A stretch of 64,000 bases of DNA from positions 699,501 to 763,500 of the forward strand of contig NW_026611594.1 in assembly GCF_028502605.1 (NCBI RefSeq), in the 5' to 3' direction. A program made the position numbers and the translations under genes. Below the pieces are notes generated by a model. That model ran no database searches. It saw only the letters and a list, made by a program, of their open reading frames with translations, and had not been told where the DNA came from. This document shows positions 10,962 through 21,482 of the stretch, one piece after another. Numbering within the stretch: the first letter of the stretch is position 1; each line of letters opens with the position of its first letter. This stretch comes from Trichoderma breve (lineage: Eukaryota; Ascomycota; Sordariomycetes; Hypocreales; Hypocreaceae).

Positions 10962-12438
10962 CTATACTTTTACATACTCTCTCTTAAGAACCCTCTCGCA
11001 CAATTCCTTTAGCGCTTTAGCGCCATACTCAAAGTCCTTGAGCTCAAGATACACTTGAGCTGAGAACCTCGCCCACAAAGACCCGGAAATAAATCCAAGA
11101 TTAATAAACGTATTGTAATCTTGAGCAAGATGCTGCAGAATGAAGTTTATGACATTTGAAACGTCTTCCAAAGGAATCGAATCCACATTCTCTCCCGTGC
11201 TAGATGAAGAAATATTAAGAGGAAGCTGGACGTTAGCAAAGGCAACCCTTTTCGTTTCCGGCATGGGCAATGTTCGAGTCTGCAGTATCTCCACCGCCAA
11301 TTTCTCACCATCTCGGGCCAAGTCTCGGCAATACGCTTGAATGGCTTCTTCACCCCCACATATGTCCCTTCTAAAATCCATAGCTGCAGGAATGCATAAA
11401 GGAGGCCCATTATCAATTGTTCCAGTGTAACTGAATTGAAACACGAATGGGTTTTTAGAGGCTGGAAGTTCGTATGGACTCGTGTATTGTTTCTTTTGCA
11501 GAATCTCAGGCAGCGGCTGAAAGCCGTGAGATGTTGGAAGAGAGGACCGCATAAGCCCCTGGTTCTTTGATGCGACGTATAAAATCGCGCATGTATGCGG
11601 TACAAAGAGCCACCTAAACACAAGTTCAGAATATGAGACGTTCCCAAATAAGGTACTATTATAAAAAGACTTACTTGTGGCAGTTGGATGTGAGAAAGTC
11701 GGCACCTAACTTCTCTAGATCAAGATCGATCATGCCGATACCATGAGCCCCATCAATTGCACTTAGCACACCAAATTCCCGACAAATTTCTGTCAGGCGC
11801 TCAAACGGTATCCTGAGTCCTGGCATGCTCAGGACGGTATCGAAAATGGCCACTCGAATGCGGCCTTGGTGTTCTTGCAACACCAACCGAAACGCTCCAA
11901 CAAGGGTATCGTCATCATCCGTAGTAGGATCAAAGGGGACACGAACACTCTCTACAGGTGTGCTTTCAACAAGATAATCCACAGTCTTCTCGATTGCGCC
12001 GTAAGTCCCCTGTACGTAGGCAATCAAGTCTCCCGGTTCATACCTCAAGTTGCGAAGCACGGTATTCAGCGCCAGTGTTGCGTTTGGGACGAGCACAATC
12101 TCATCCGTGCTCGCAGCTTGAACAAGATTTGCAACACGTTCACGAATTTCATCAAGCTTTTTCGGATATGTGTATCGAACAAAGCTATCCGGCTCGGCCT
12201 GCACTGCGTCCTGGACAGAGCGCAGAGCATCTCGCACAGGGCGAGGATATCCGCCGTATGAGCCTGAATATGCCATTAATTAGATACCTTATAAGATTCA
12301 TCTCACTCTCTTCTCATCGACCCCAATGTGTAACTCACCTTGGTTCAAGTGGATGAAGCCCGGTTTGAACATGAAGTATTTCTCCCGAAATGCTCGCCCA
12401 AATGGGGGCGAGTTGGTAGCATCCATTGACTCAACCAT
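10962..12438 (-). CDS. Class V PLP-dependent aminotransferase-like enzyme
   Basis: Three exons (12438-12339, 12263-11675, 11613-10962) encode 446 residues. The N-terminus has the FIHLNQGSYGGYPRPV signature of the isopenicillin N epimerase / hercynylcysteine sulfoxide lyase branch. IDGAHGIGMIDLDLEKLGAD carries the PLP-binding Asp and His. TSNCHKWLF gives the Schiff-base Lys230, whose codon is split by the second intron. Fold-type I enzymes of this branch include Egt2 (C-S lyase of ergothioneine synthesis), epimerases and cysteine desulfurase-like lyases; the exact reaction is not decided. The gene starts 634 bp from, and divergent to, a RidA gene, which fits an enzyme releasing reactive enamines. 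Probably cytosolic: no signal peptide is seen. An alternative in-frame ATG lies five codons in. Confidence 0.88.
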
Positions 12439-13072
12439 GATTGTTGTGAAATATCCTATATGGCCTACCGGAACAAAAGAGTTTGTATGCGGCTATTGAT
12501 TCGCCAAGTATAGACAGTGAAATAAGTATGTGCAGAGGTTGAGAGCTCTGTATCCGAGACTGTCCTAATTCGATCATCTTAGCTAATATATCTGACTGTA
12601 CATCTGCCCCCACTGTCACACCGATCGCCGTATCGCAAGTTCAGCTCTTCGCCGTGATCGGCTTCCTATCAATGAGTGTCCTCACACCGTCAAAAAGGTC
12701 AGCGCCACCGGGGGAAAGGATCGAAGGATATTCGCGGCATTGCTGATTCAGCGGTATGACAAAGCCTCTTAGGTCCTTATCACCGGCGCCAATAACGCCT
12801 CCAATATTCCATCCAATGACGAATTCGTAAGCCGATCCTACTAAGGGCTTGTATGGAATCAATGGCGCTACCACGCCCTCCGAGGAGGGGTTGACATTGA
12901 GATCGGAGCTCGAGGGCCATGGATCAAAGCAACACAATAATTCTCTTGCAAGTTCTTGAAGATAAAAGTACCAAGCGCTCATAAACTGAAAGCGATAGGC
13001 AAACTCGTCTTCTTCAACTCTCTCCAGATACTGTAACAAGACAGAACCACCAGACTCTTCACAACAGCCAAG
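12439..13072. promoter_or_regulatory. Divergent promoter region, PLP enzyme / RidA
   Basis: This 634-bp spacer separates two back-to-back starts and must hold both promoters. A long minus-strand frame (12641-13249) crosses it but runs into the RidA exon antisense and has no family features. Confidence 0.5.
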
Positions 13073-13575
13073 ATGCCTTCCCCGCAACCAGTTTCGACAG
13101 ACGCCGCTCCTGCGCCCATTTCTCTCTTCTCTCAGGCTCAAGTCTACAACGGTCTCGTATATTGTTCTGGAAACATTGGCATCGACCCAAAGACAGGCAA
13201 ACAAGTTGAGGGAACAGTAAAAGATCGCACTGTAAGAGACCATTTGCAATTATAACAGCAAAAGAATCCATTAACCACTAACTAATCTATAGGAACAAAC
13301 TATTCGCAATATCTCCGCCACCTTGGAGGCCGCCAATTCGTCTCTCAAGCGAATCATTAAAGTCAACGTTTACTTGACCACAATGGATAACTTTGGCCCG
13401 ATGAATGAAGGCTACGCAAAGTTCTTTTCTGCTCCTTTCCCTGTAAGCTCATCAACTTCGTCATGATAAGCGAGAAAGTTTTAACACAGTGTAGGCCAGG
13501 ACTTGTGTCAGCGTCGCAGGCCTGCCCATGGGCTCTGATGTCGAGATCGAGTGCGTCGCGGCATTGAACGAATAG
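13073..13575 (+). CDS. RidA/YjgF/UK114 family enamine/imine deaminase
   Basis: Three exons (13073-13231, 13293-13442, 13495-13575) encode 129 residues, the family's standard size. These small trimeric enzymes hydrolyse 2-aminoacrylate and other enamine/imine intermediates made by PLP enzymes. The sequence shows ISLFSQAQVYNGLVYCSGNI at the start, then TLEAANSSLKRIIKVNVYL, and PARTCVSVAGLP containing the arginine that binds the substrate carboxylate in RidA (Arg105 of the E. coli protein). It ends VEIECVAALNE. All three exons join in phase 0. The divergent PLP-enzyme gene next door suggests the two are co-expressed, although RidA genes also occur alone as housekeeping genes. Confidence 0.92.
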
Positions 13576-15185
13576 ATCTGCTGAGAAATATGCTTCACAT
13601 TTGTACCTTCAACTGAGCACATTCTATGGCAGCGTTCAGAGGCTTTCGGTAAAGGGGCTTTGGATTGACATGGACCACAAGGGTTATTTTCGACTGTAAG
13701 CGGTCACATTTGTATACTGCATATGCGCAAAGACAAAAATCCGCCAATCCTGTTGGTAGAAATTGTCAGATAGTCGTAAAAATTGAGAGAAGCTCCATGG
13801 TAATCAGCAGCAGCTCGTGTAAGACTTAAGTGAATAGGATGAAATGCCGGTGGAACTGCCGGAAAATTGTAAGATGAAAGTGGGAATGCTGTCGGCAAAT
13901 ACTTGATTCTCTCGGCGGTTTAGACATTGTCCGCGCAATAAAGGCGGCATAATTTCCGACTGCCATACGAAGAATAGATCATCCACCCCATTCCGCCTAA
14001 GTTCCGCTACAAATCCCGCTCTTATGCCGCTTCCATAAAGGCGACTCGAAGTTTGCGTGCTCGCCCAGTGTTGCTCAGAAAGTACCTTGGCAGAGACGTA
14101 TTAGCCACTCGAAATTAGAATCAGAGCGGTGTTTGACAACCTGTCCTATCCTCTGTGTTGGTATTTTAATGTTTCGACTCTAAAGAGATACATGTCTTAT
14201 CAAATCGTAGATTATCGTTCCGTTTCAGCAGCTCAAGAAGCGCGAAATAGGACTGGTTGCTCGTTTAATTCGCCTATTGAGTTGACGGAACTCCGCTCGG
14301 CATTTGAAGAGGCGGTAAGCCGCATGCATTACTGTATACAGTATGTACATGCGGTATCACGACAGCCACCAAGAATTTAAAGGAAAGGAAGAATCTTGAT
14401 CCTAGTGAATCAAACGGAAGAAGTTGGTCAAATAAATGGATAGTTTTCCTATACATGTTTACCAATAGTGGGTGGTTGCTTATAGCTGTGCGCTCACTTA
14501 ATTCTAGTGGTTATATCGATAAACTCTCTACATCCTCGGCCCCTCACAGCCTTCGCGGACACTCTAATAGTGGACTACAACTGGCTATTCAAACCCTTTA
14601 ATATAAATGGTAACCCATCATTGGTTGGAGGATATTTGTTCATATGTATGATTACTCTGCATGCTCCGTGAGCTACTCTGCATTAGTAAACATATAATAA
14701 ACAAGACCATCAGATTTCCCAAGTAGGAAATTGTACAGGGCCCGATAGAATGGGCCCGCCAACAACCCCCTACGATAAGATAACCTTAATACAGGGTTGG
14801 CTTTACATCTATTTCGCCTTCTTCTGTACACAAATTCCCCAGACCCTTTAGCAAGATAGAATACAGTTGTCGGATATACAATGGGTGATGCGATTGATTG
14901 CCCGACTAGTGGACCTGCTTACTTGTTAACCCACCGAGTGATTACATCTTATGCATAACCTCGAACAATCAACCGCTTCATATCAAGTGCTATATAGTAG
15001 AATAAGCACCGAAGGTGTGGAATCATATTTGCTGGAAAGTCAGTGTACTCCCCGCCACACTATACGTTATACTGGATAGAGGCGGCGTGAATATATAGGA
15101 AGGTCAGCGTTTGCGGGCTTGTGGCATCTCAGACTATATTTTCTTCCTCGCTCTCCTCTCTCACTCTTCCCTCCAAGAACTCACA
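13576..15185. other. AT-rich intergenic region
   Basis: About 1.6 kb between RidA and the FAD oxidase. Only short frames without domain features. A TATA element at 15092 belongs to the downstream gene. Confidence 0.5.
15092..15097 (+). promoter_or_regulatory. TATA box of FAD oxidase gene
   Basis: TATATA 94 bp upstream of the ATG at 15186, followed by a CT-rich leader typical of fungal transcription starts. Confidence 0.45.
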
Positions 15186-17066
15186 ATGTCTCTTATGGGA
15201 ACTGTTCTCGGCGTACTGGCGAACCTAACTGCCCCAACCTCTGGTGTTGGTTCATTTACTTGCCAGCCAGGCCACTCCTGTTGGCCCAGCCTTCAGGAAT
15301 GGGATGCATTCAATCAGACAGTGTCAGGACGCCTAAAGGTTCCAGTTATCCTATCCAGTCCTTGTTTCCCCAATTCACCAAACTTTAATGAAGAAGAATG
15401 TGCCAGTGTATTGGGCAGCTACGGAGACGGCTTCTTTCGACAGTCAATACATGGGGCATTGCAGAACACTGCTTGGGAAGGCTGTGGTAACGAAAACTGC
15501 TTTCCGGGCATTGTGCCACCTCAGGGGCCTACATGCTCTCTTGGAAGACTATCTCCTGTCTATGTTGACGTCGAGACGCCCGATGACATTGCCGCCACCT
15601 TTGCTTTTTCCAAAAAGCATGATATTCGCATTGTAATCAAGAACACTGGACATGACTATTTTGGACGCAGCGCTTCTGCGAACTCTTTGGCCATGCGAAC
15701 CAACAACTTGAAAAACATGGCCTTCGAACCGGAGTTTACGGCCCACAACTGCCCTGCCGCTAATAAAAAGAACATTGGCATCATTGGCGCTGGCGTTAAC
15801 GCAGCGCAGGCAATTGGCTTCTTCAGCAAACATGGCATGTCGGTTACAACTGGAGCCTGCCCTACTGTTGGCATTGCCGGTGGATTTGGTTTGGGTGGCG
15901 GTCATGGCCCACTTACACCAACTCACGGTTTGATGGTGGACCAGGCTGTCGAGTTTGACGTTGTTACAACTGACGGCGTCTTCCGAACCATCAACGAGTG
16001 CAACGAGCCTGATCTCTTCTGGGCAATGCGTGGTGGCGGTGGTTCCTCGTTCGCTGTTCTTGTTAATTACAAGTTCCAGCTTCATCCAGAAGTAAGATGG
16101 GCTACGTGGCGAATCGAAGCAACGCTGAGCCCAGACAGCCCTGATATCACAGAGAATACTGTTCTAAGAGAAATTCTTGCTTCCGTATCGAACGAGCAAT
16201 ATGAGTGGTCCAAGAACCGTGTTACAGGTTATGATACGGTGTCACATACCTTTGTCAGCTTCTTTCAGATTCTGCCCGACTCAGGAGATGCATTGGCAAA
16301 ACTTAAGAAAGCTACAGCCAACTTCCACTCATTCATGACAACCCATCCGGGAATCAAAGTCACGACAGACCTTTACCAAGTCTTTGACAACCAACCAGAA
16401 TTTTATGCCGGTGAAGCAGAAGGTATCGCCGCCGGTTCCATAGTTGGCGCTTCAATCTTAACTCCCAGTCGGCTTATCACTACTGACGACATCGAAACTC
16501 CTGAAAAGATTGACGCTCTTGTTTCTGCTTTCCTACAGGGCATGGAAACCGCTCGGAAACAGCTTGGAGAACTGGCAGCCGGAGTGGCATTCTTCCTTCT
16601 CAAAACAGGAGCAATCAACACTCCCGACACAGAGCAGGCCACTAGCGTCAATCCCGCCTGGAGAAAAACATTATGGCATGTAATCGTCATTGCGGCTTGG
16701 CCTCCGGGTGCTCCAAAGGAAGTCAGCGACAAAATTGCTGCCACCGCGCGAAATGCTCTGGATGTGCTCAAAGCACCCCTGAGCGTGCAGGCTGCCTATT
16801 TCAATGAAGCCGATCCAGCTGAACCTAATTGGGAGAACGTCTTCTTTGGCGAGCCTTACGAGAAGCTACTTGCTATTAAGAAGAAGTGGGATCCTGATAC
16901 CGTACTCAACTGTGCGAAGTGTGTTGGGTATCTAGGGGAACAAGATCCGATGTACTCTTGCGATAGCAAGAATCCCATTCCCTCGGTCCCGTACCCATTC
17001 GGTCTAGCTGAATCTGCTATCATCGATGATGGCAACCTTATAATTGATATACAAAAAGAACTGTAG
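15186..17066 (+). CDS. FAD-linked oxidase, berberine bridge enzyme (BBE) type
   Basis: Intronless gene of 626 residues. I chose the ATG at 15186; the frame opens earlier but only with non-ATG codons. It is a VAO/PCMH-fold flavoprotein with a C-terminal BBE segment. His156 in KNTGHDYFGRS and Cys225 in GACPTVGIAGGFG sit where BBE-type enzymes bind FAD through two covalent bonds. GLGGGHGPL and the FFWAMRGGGGSSFAV-like stretch (DLFWAMRGGGGSSFAVLV) are typical of the family. The BBE motif near the C-terminus includes WDPDTVLNCAKCVG. Such enzymes oxidise sugars, alkaloid precursors or polyketide alcohols with O2. The N-terminus is only weakly hydrophobic, so secretion is uncertain. It could be the oxidase of the adjoining PLP/RidA group. 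Confidence 0.9.
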   Translation: MSLMGTVLGVLANLTAPTSGVGSFTCQPGHSCWPSLQEWDAFNQTVSGRLKVPVILSSPCFPNSPNFNEEECASVLGSYGDGFFRQSIHGALQNTAWEGCGNENCFPGIVPPQGPTCSLGRLSPVYVDVETPDDIAATFAFSKKHDIRIVIKNTGHDYFGRSASANSLAMRTNNLKNMAFEPEFTAHNCPAANKKNIGIIGAGVNAAQAIGFFSKHGMSVTTGACPTVGIAGGFGLGGGHGPLTPTHGLMVDQAVEFDVVTTDGVFRTINECNEPDLFWAMRGGGGSSFAVLVNYKFQLHPEVRWATWRIEATLSPDSPDITENTVLREILASVSNEQYEWSKNRVTGYDTVSHTFVSFFQILPDSGDALAKLKKATANFHSFMTTHPGIKVTTDLYQVFDNQPEFYAGEAEGIAAGSIVGASILTPSRLITTDDIETPEKIDALVSAFLQGMETARKQLGELAAGVAFFLLKTGAINTPDTEQATSVNPAWRKTLWHVIVIAAWPPGAPKEVSDKIAATARNALDVLKAPLSVQAAYFNEADPAEPNWENVFFGEPYEKLLAIKKKWDPDTVLNCAKCVGYLGEQDPMYSCDSKNPIPSVPYPFGLAESAIIDDGNLIIDIQKEL

Positions 17067-17585
17067 CACAACAGGAGGGCCTAATTCTGGCGGAATGGTT
17101 TACCAGAGTTATGTCTGTTAGCTCTAGGGTACAGGGATCTGGTAGATCAATTGAAGGACTGGCAAAGCAGCATAATCTTAAATTTATTATTTGATGAAAC
17201 CGAAGTTCTAAGCAAGTAATTCTTAAGTGCACAGATATGCATACACCTACCAACTTAAGTCACCCATAAATAAATAATACAAGTCATCCTTACATACCCA
17301 GTCGCTATGTAAGACGGTACATGTATTCATGCACCATTAGCATCAACTTATCTCAAAATCATGGCAATTCTTGCTTTCTACTTTCACATCCTTTACAAGA
17401 GAGACGCACGATTCGGATTTACACACATCATGTAGTTCACATCCGTAACCAAATTTGGCTAACCGTATTCATTCATTCTACAGCATGGGTTGATAATCCC
17501 CAGATACGTATGTGCAGTGGCAAATCCACTATGTAGACAAATATTTACATCAAAGTTCCCTCATCTCCAACAATCCGTAATCTGC
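17067..17585. other. Convergent 3' intergenic region
   Basis: AT-rich spacer between the 3' ends of the FAD oxidase (plus) and GH30 (minus) genes. No gene seen. Confidence 0.5.
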
Positions 17586-19120
17586 TTAAACAGCGGGGAG
17601 GACCCAGGTGGTGACAGAGTTGGTAGGGACGTTGCCGCTCCACTCCTGGCCACTGGAGGTGCTCAGGTGGATGTAAATGTCGTTGCCGAAGGTGTTCTCG
17701 ATGACGACCGTGCGGGTACCATCGGGGTTGAGAGAAGCAACAGACTGAACACCGCCGCTGCCGGAGTAAGTGTAGCTGCCGGTGCCGCTCAGGACGGTAG
17801 CTCCAACGGGCATGAACTTGGAGAACTGGGCCATCATGTAGTAAGCAGTCTGGAAGGTGTACTGGCCGTTGTTGATGGTGACGAGACCAGTGCAAGTGCC
17901 GCAGCCACCGCTGGACAGGTGAGGGCCGTCCTGGGCAGTGGTGCCGAGGGTCCATGCAGCAACACCACGGGCCCAGTTCTGGAGAGGTCCCATGGTGAAG
18001 GAGGCGGCCTGGTTCCAAGCACCAGTGGAGGGGGTCCAGCACTCAGTCATGTACTGGTCAGTGTTGGGGTAGGAGTTGTGGAAGTTGGTCAGGACAGTCC
18101 AGTCCAGGTTAGTGGCGTAGCAGTGCCATGCAACGGCAGAGACATCGTCTGCGGCGATGCCCATGACCTGCTCGGGGAAATCAGGTTGGTCTGCGAACAG
18201 TTATGTCAGCTACATGAATCACGGTCTGTAAGTAATGAGGATCGAAACATACCAGTGTTGTGGTCGTAAGCCCAGATCTTGGTGCTCAGACCGGCCGCCT
18301 TCAAGGCAGGGGCGACGTAGTTCTGGATCAGGTCTCCCTGCTCGTACGAGAACATGTACATGGTGGGATAGCCAGCCTGGCTGTTCAGGGGCTCGTTCTG
18401 GAGGGTAATGGCATTGATGGTGGCGCCGTGCGACTCGAATGCCTGGATGTACTTGACAAAGTACTGGGCAAAAGCAGCCGAGTACTGAGCACCGTTGTTG
18501 GTGAGGTAACCATCGTTCAGGTTGTTGTTGTTGGTGTTGCCGTCAATGGCGTTGTTCAGCTTCATCCATCCAGGAGCACTCCAGGGAGATCCAAAGATCT
18601 GGAGGTTGGAGTTGAGGCCCTTCATCTGAGCCAGCATGGTGGCCATGGCAGTACCACGGTCTCCGAGGTTGAAGCCAGTCATGCCAGGGTCAGCGTTGCC
18701 GCCGTTGTCGTCATAAGTGTAGGCTGGGTCGCCAGACAAGTCAGAGGCACCGATGGTATGGCGCATGAGAGAGAAGCTAGCACCAGCACCAGTCATGAGC
18801 TCGTTGAGCAGCTGGCTGAGGGTGCTGGCAGACAGCTCGTTGAAGGCAGTGACGGTGGCATCAGTCACGGCAGCACCGAAACCGACGATCTTCTGCTTGT
18901 AGCCACTGCTGGTGTCGTCGATGGACAGGTTCCAAGTAGATGGGCCAGGGCTTCCATTGCCTTGAACGGGAGCAGCAATGGAGGTGAGCTTGTAGTTACC
19001 AGCCTGGTTGGATGCGTAGGCCTGGGCACCGGCAGCACGAGGGCTGTGAGCGGGCTCCGAAGGCATAGCAACGCTGATGGCGGCTTGGCCAAGCATGGAG
19101 GCGATGAGAGCGTAACGCAT
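17586..19120 (-). CDS. Secreted GH30 endo-beta-1,6-glucanase
   Basis: Two exons (19120-18253 and 18190-17586, intron 62 bp) encode 490 residues. Residues 1-18 form a clear signal peptide (MRYALIASMLGQAAISVA), followed by a short basic pro-like segment. The catalytic barrel shows IVGFGAAVTDATVTAF, the acid/base Glu243 in ITLQNEPL and the nucleophile Glu339 in YMTECW; a beta-sandwich side domain ends the protein. This matches fungal GH30 subfamily 3 enzymes, which cut beta-1,6-glucan of fungal cell walls. They are known from Trichoderma, where they serve mycoparasitism and wall turnover. Codons end strongly in C or G, suggesting high expression. Related beta-1,6-galactanases of GH30_5 are the main alternative. 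Two CCCCT elements lie about 145-155 bp upstream. Confidence 0.92.
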
Positions 19121-19263
19121 TTTGGCGGTTTGGGAACTTGAAACTTTGACTTGTAGCTTACAACCTTTGAAGAGCTTGAGCTGTCGATCTTCAAGAGTTC
19201 TAAACTCAACTCAACAACGTCTTCTTATAGGAATCTCTCAACTCCCTTAAACACCCCAAGCAC

Positions 19264-19276
19264 CCCCTCATCCCCT
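19264..19276 (-). promoter_or_regulatory. Paired AGGGG stress-response-type elements
   Basis: CCCCT occurs at 19264-19268 and 19272-19276, so AGGGG reads twice on the strand of the GH30 gene, about 145 and 153 bp before its ATG. AGGGG is the core bound by Msn2/4 and by Seb1 of Trichoderma. Function here is inferred. Confidence 0.35.
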
Positions 19277-21230
19277 TACAACGCATGTCAATCACGACCC
19301 AGAAAGATATAATCACCATCCTTCTTTGTCCTAGTAGAATCGACAAGGAAGACTAGAAGCCACCCGCGAACAAGGAACATCATCAGAGGCGGAGGAGCGG
19401 GCTGAAGAGCGGCACCTCGCTGTCATTCCAATGAACAGGGAAGTTTCCAAGAAAACGGTCCCATCGAACATTTCTCCAACCAGTGTTGCTCTTTAAAAAG
19501 TCAACAAAGACCTGCCGTTTAGATCTTCGAATCTAGGGGCATCATTAATGCTGTTTTGAGCATCCACGTAATCTAAGTGCCGAAATACCCGTCCACACGG
19601 GTGCCGAACTTCCGCAGTAGACCGTTTTACACTGGCAGCACCACAACCCCATTCATAAAAGGCCCGAAGTGTTGTAAAAGTAAAAAATTAAGATGCATTG
19701 AATCATTGAGTAAAAGCTACGTTGTATCGCCGGAATTGCGAGAATGTGCGCTTTCTGCGGACATATCTGGCGGTAATTGAGTCTGGAGAGATAATCGGAA
19801 TGGAACAAGACCACGATCAAGTTCGGATCCGAAGCAGGGATTGATGAACAGCGCATCATCGCCGTTGCGGGGTCAGATTTCAGCAACACGAATGATGGGA
19901 CTGCTTGTTTCAGAAACAAACAAAGTCCTTGATGAGAAGTTGCAGCGGAGATTTGATGAGAAAATAGCTTCACTGGTCGAAAGACCGTAATCCGTCATAG
20001 CCGTGTCCCCTTTACAATGCCCTTACTTCCCAAGAGATTTAGGAAGCTGGATATAATGCATGACGTGCACAAGGGCGTAGTTATCAAAGTTGTGATACTG
20101 TTTCCTACATATTCATGAACTGATTCAATAACGTCATGTTTGGTAAACAATGAGCCATCCTTTGCAAATCTGGGGGCGGCAACCAGGCGTGGCCCAGACG
20201 AAATAGGCTCAGCGGATTTAAGGTTATCCAAAGAGCCTAAGCAACGTTATACCATAGGCAAATATCCCAAAGGATGCAACTCCTACGAGTTGGGTGGATA
20301 AAAGACAAATCTTATCTTCAAGCACGTGTCTTGCCGGCTGTGATCTTACGCGCCCGTATCTTATATGCCGTGTATAGTCTCACCCCAGATCTAGCGTTGC
20401 AATCAGTTGGCGATCAGTTAAGCGCTGTGTCTGCTACGATAAAGAAACAGATTGCTCCGCTTTCGAAATCTGTCTATATCGTCTAGTTGCCGTTGATGGC
20501 ATGTGTACTCCATAGTAAGCTCTATTCATGCGCCGATGGGAAGGCAGTAATTGTTCACATCCCAAGTAGGTAGCTCGTGGAGTCTTTGCAATAGCATGAA
20601 ACCCTACTATGTCGAATACTATCTTCCAATGCCCTACTAGTGCGAACTTTGAAATCGAGCAGTCCAGGGTAAATCCTGGCAACCTGGATATTTTTCAACC
20701 ATAGTTTATCATCGCAAATGAGCGACCAGCAATATCTCCTTCCATATTAGCATTATCCTTGAAGAAAGTCAGATTATTCTTCCGAAAGCCATTAGGCTCT
20801 TTGTTTTCGTACGAGAGGACGGGTTGACGGAAGACGGCACACTGAGGATTCTCCCCTGCCCCTGGCCCTGTTCTAGACCACCAATCGAAAGAGGTCTTGA
20901 CTCAGGAAGAAGCACACATCATATGATCGTGTCAATATGACGCCCGAGTTTCTTTACCCTACAGATAATGAAATCCATTTTGTCACTTTGTTACTTCTGC
21001 CTCAAATAATGTAAATTGATGCGATGCGAGGTTGTTCCTTGCAAGAGACTTAGTCTTTGCCACAAAGATACCATATACAAATACAAAGTGAGCTACTGCA
21101 TTGAGAATAACAGATAAAACTGCGCTTTGAGTTATTCAAGAACTATTACTGAAACAATCCCCAACACAAATTGCTTATTCAGGCTCCTTTCTTCAAAGAG
21201 GTTTTCCGTCTTGTTTCCGTCCCGCTTCAT
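19277..21230. other. Intergenic, upstream of GH30
   Basis: Upstream flank of the GH30 gene and mixed sequence beyond it. Open frames are under 110 codons and lack recognisable domains. No RNA gene or mobile element seen. Confidence 0.45.
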
Positions 21231-21239
21231 GACCAGATC

Positions 21240-21482
21240 TATAAAAAGCGGCCCATGCTGAAGCGCACAGACCGCAAGAGATGCCGTTTTGAACACACAA
21301 TTATACCCACGTTTTCGTCATCTCTATAACCAGTTTCCTATTTCGCAAAACTAATCGATTAACCATCTTACATGGAGACTTTATCAATGTCCAAAAGAGT
21401 TTCTGGTAGCGAAGCACAACAGCTCGTTGCCTGCCGTAGACAGGGTAGGCTAGTCAGTCGGACGATTCAGTCTTGGAGATAG
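21240..21482 (+). other. TATA-led 36-codon small ORF, unproven
   Basis: TATAAAAA at 21240 is followed by a CA/T-rich stretch and an ATG at 21372 opening 36 codons to a TAG at 21480-21482. A possible GT donor within the ORF could join it to a later exon. I recognise no protein family, so this may be only a promoter for a noncoding transcript. Confidence 0.2.

Noticed and set aside
12641..13249. 202-codon minus-strand frame
   Set aside because: It runs antisense through RidA exon 1 and the shared promoter and has no family features; RidA on the plus strand explains the conserved part.
17545..18042. 165-codon minus frame in the GH30 region
   Set aside because: Overlaps the GH30 second exon in another frame; His/Arg/Trp-rich shadow of GC-rich codons.
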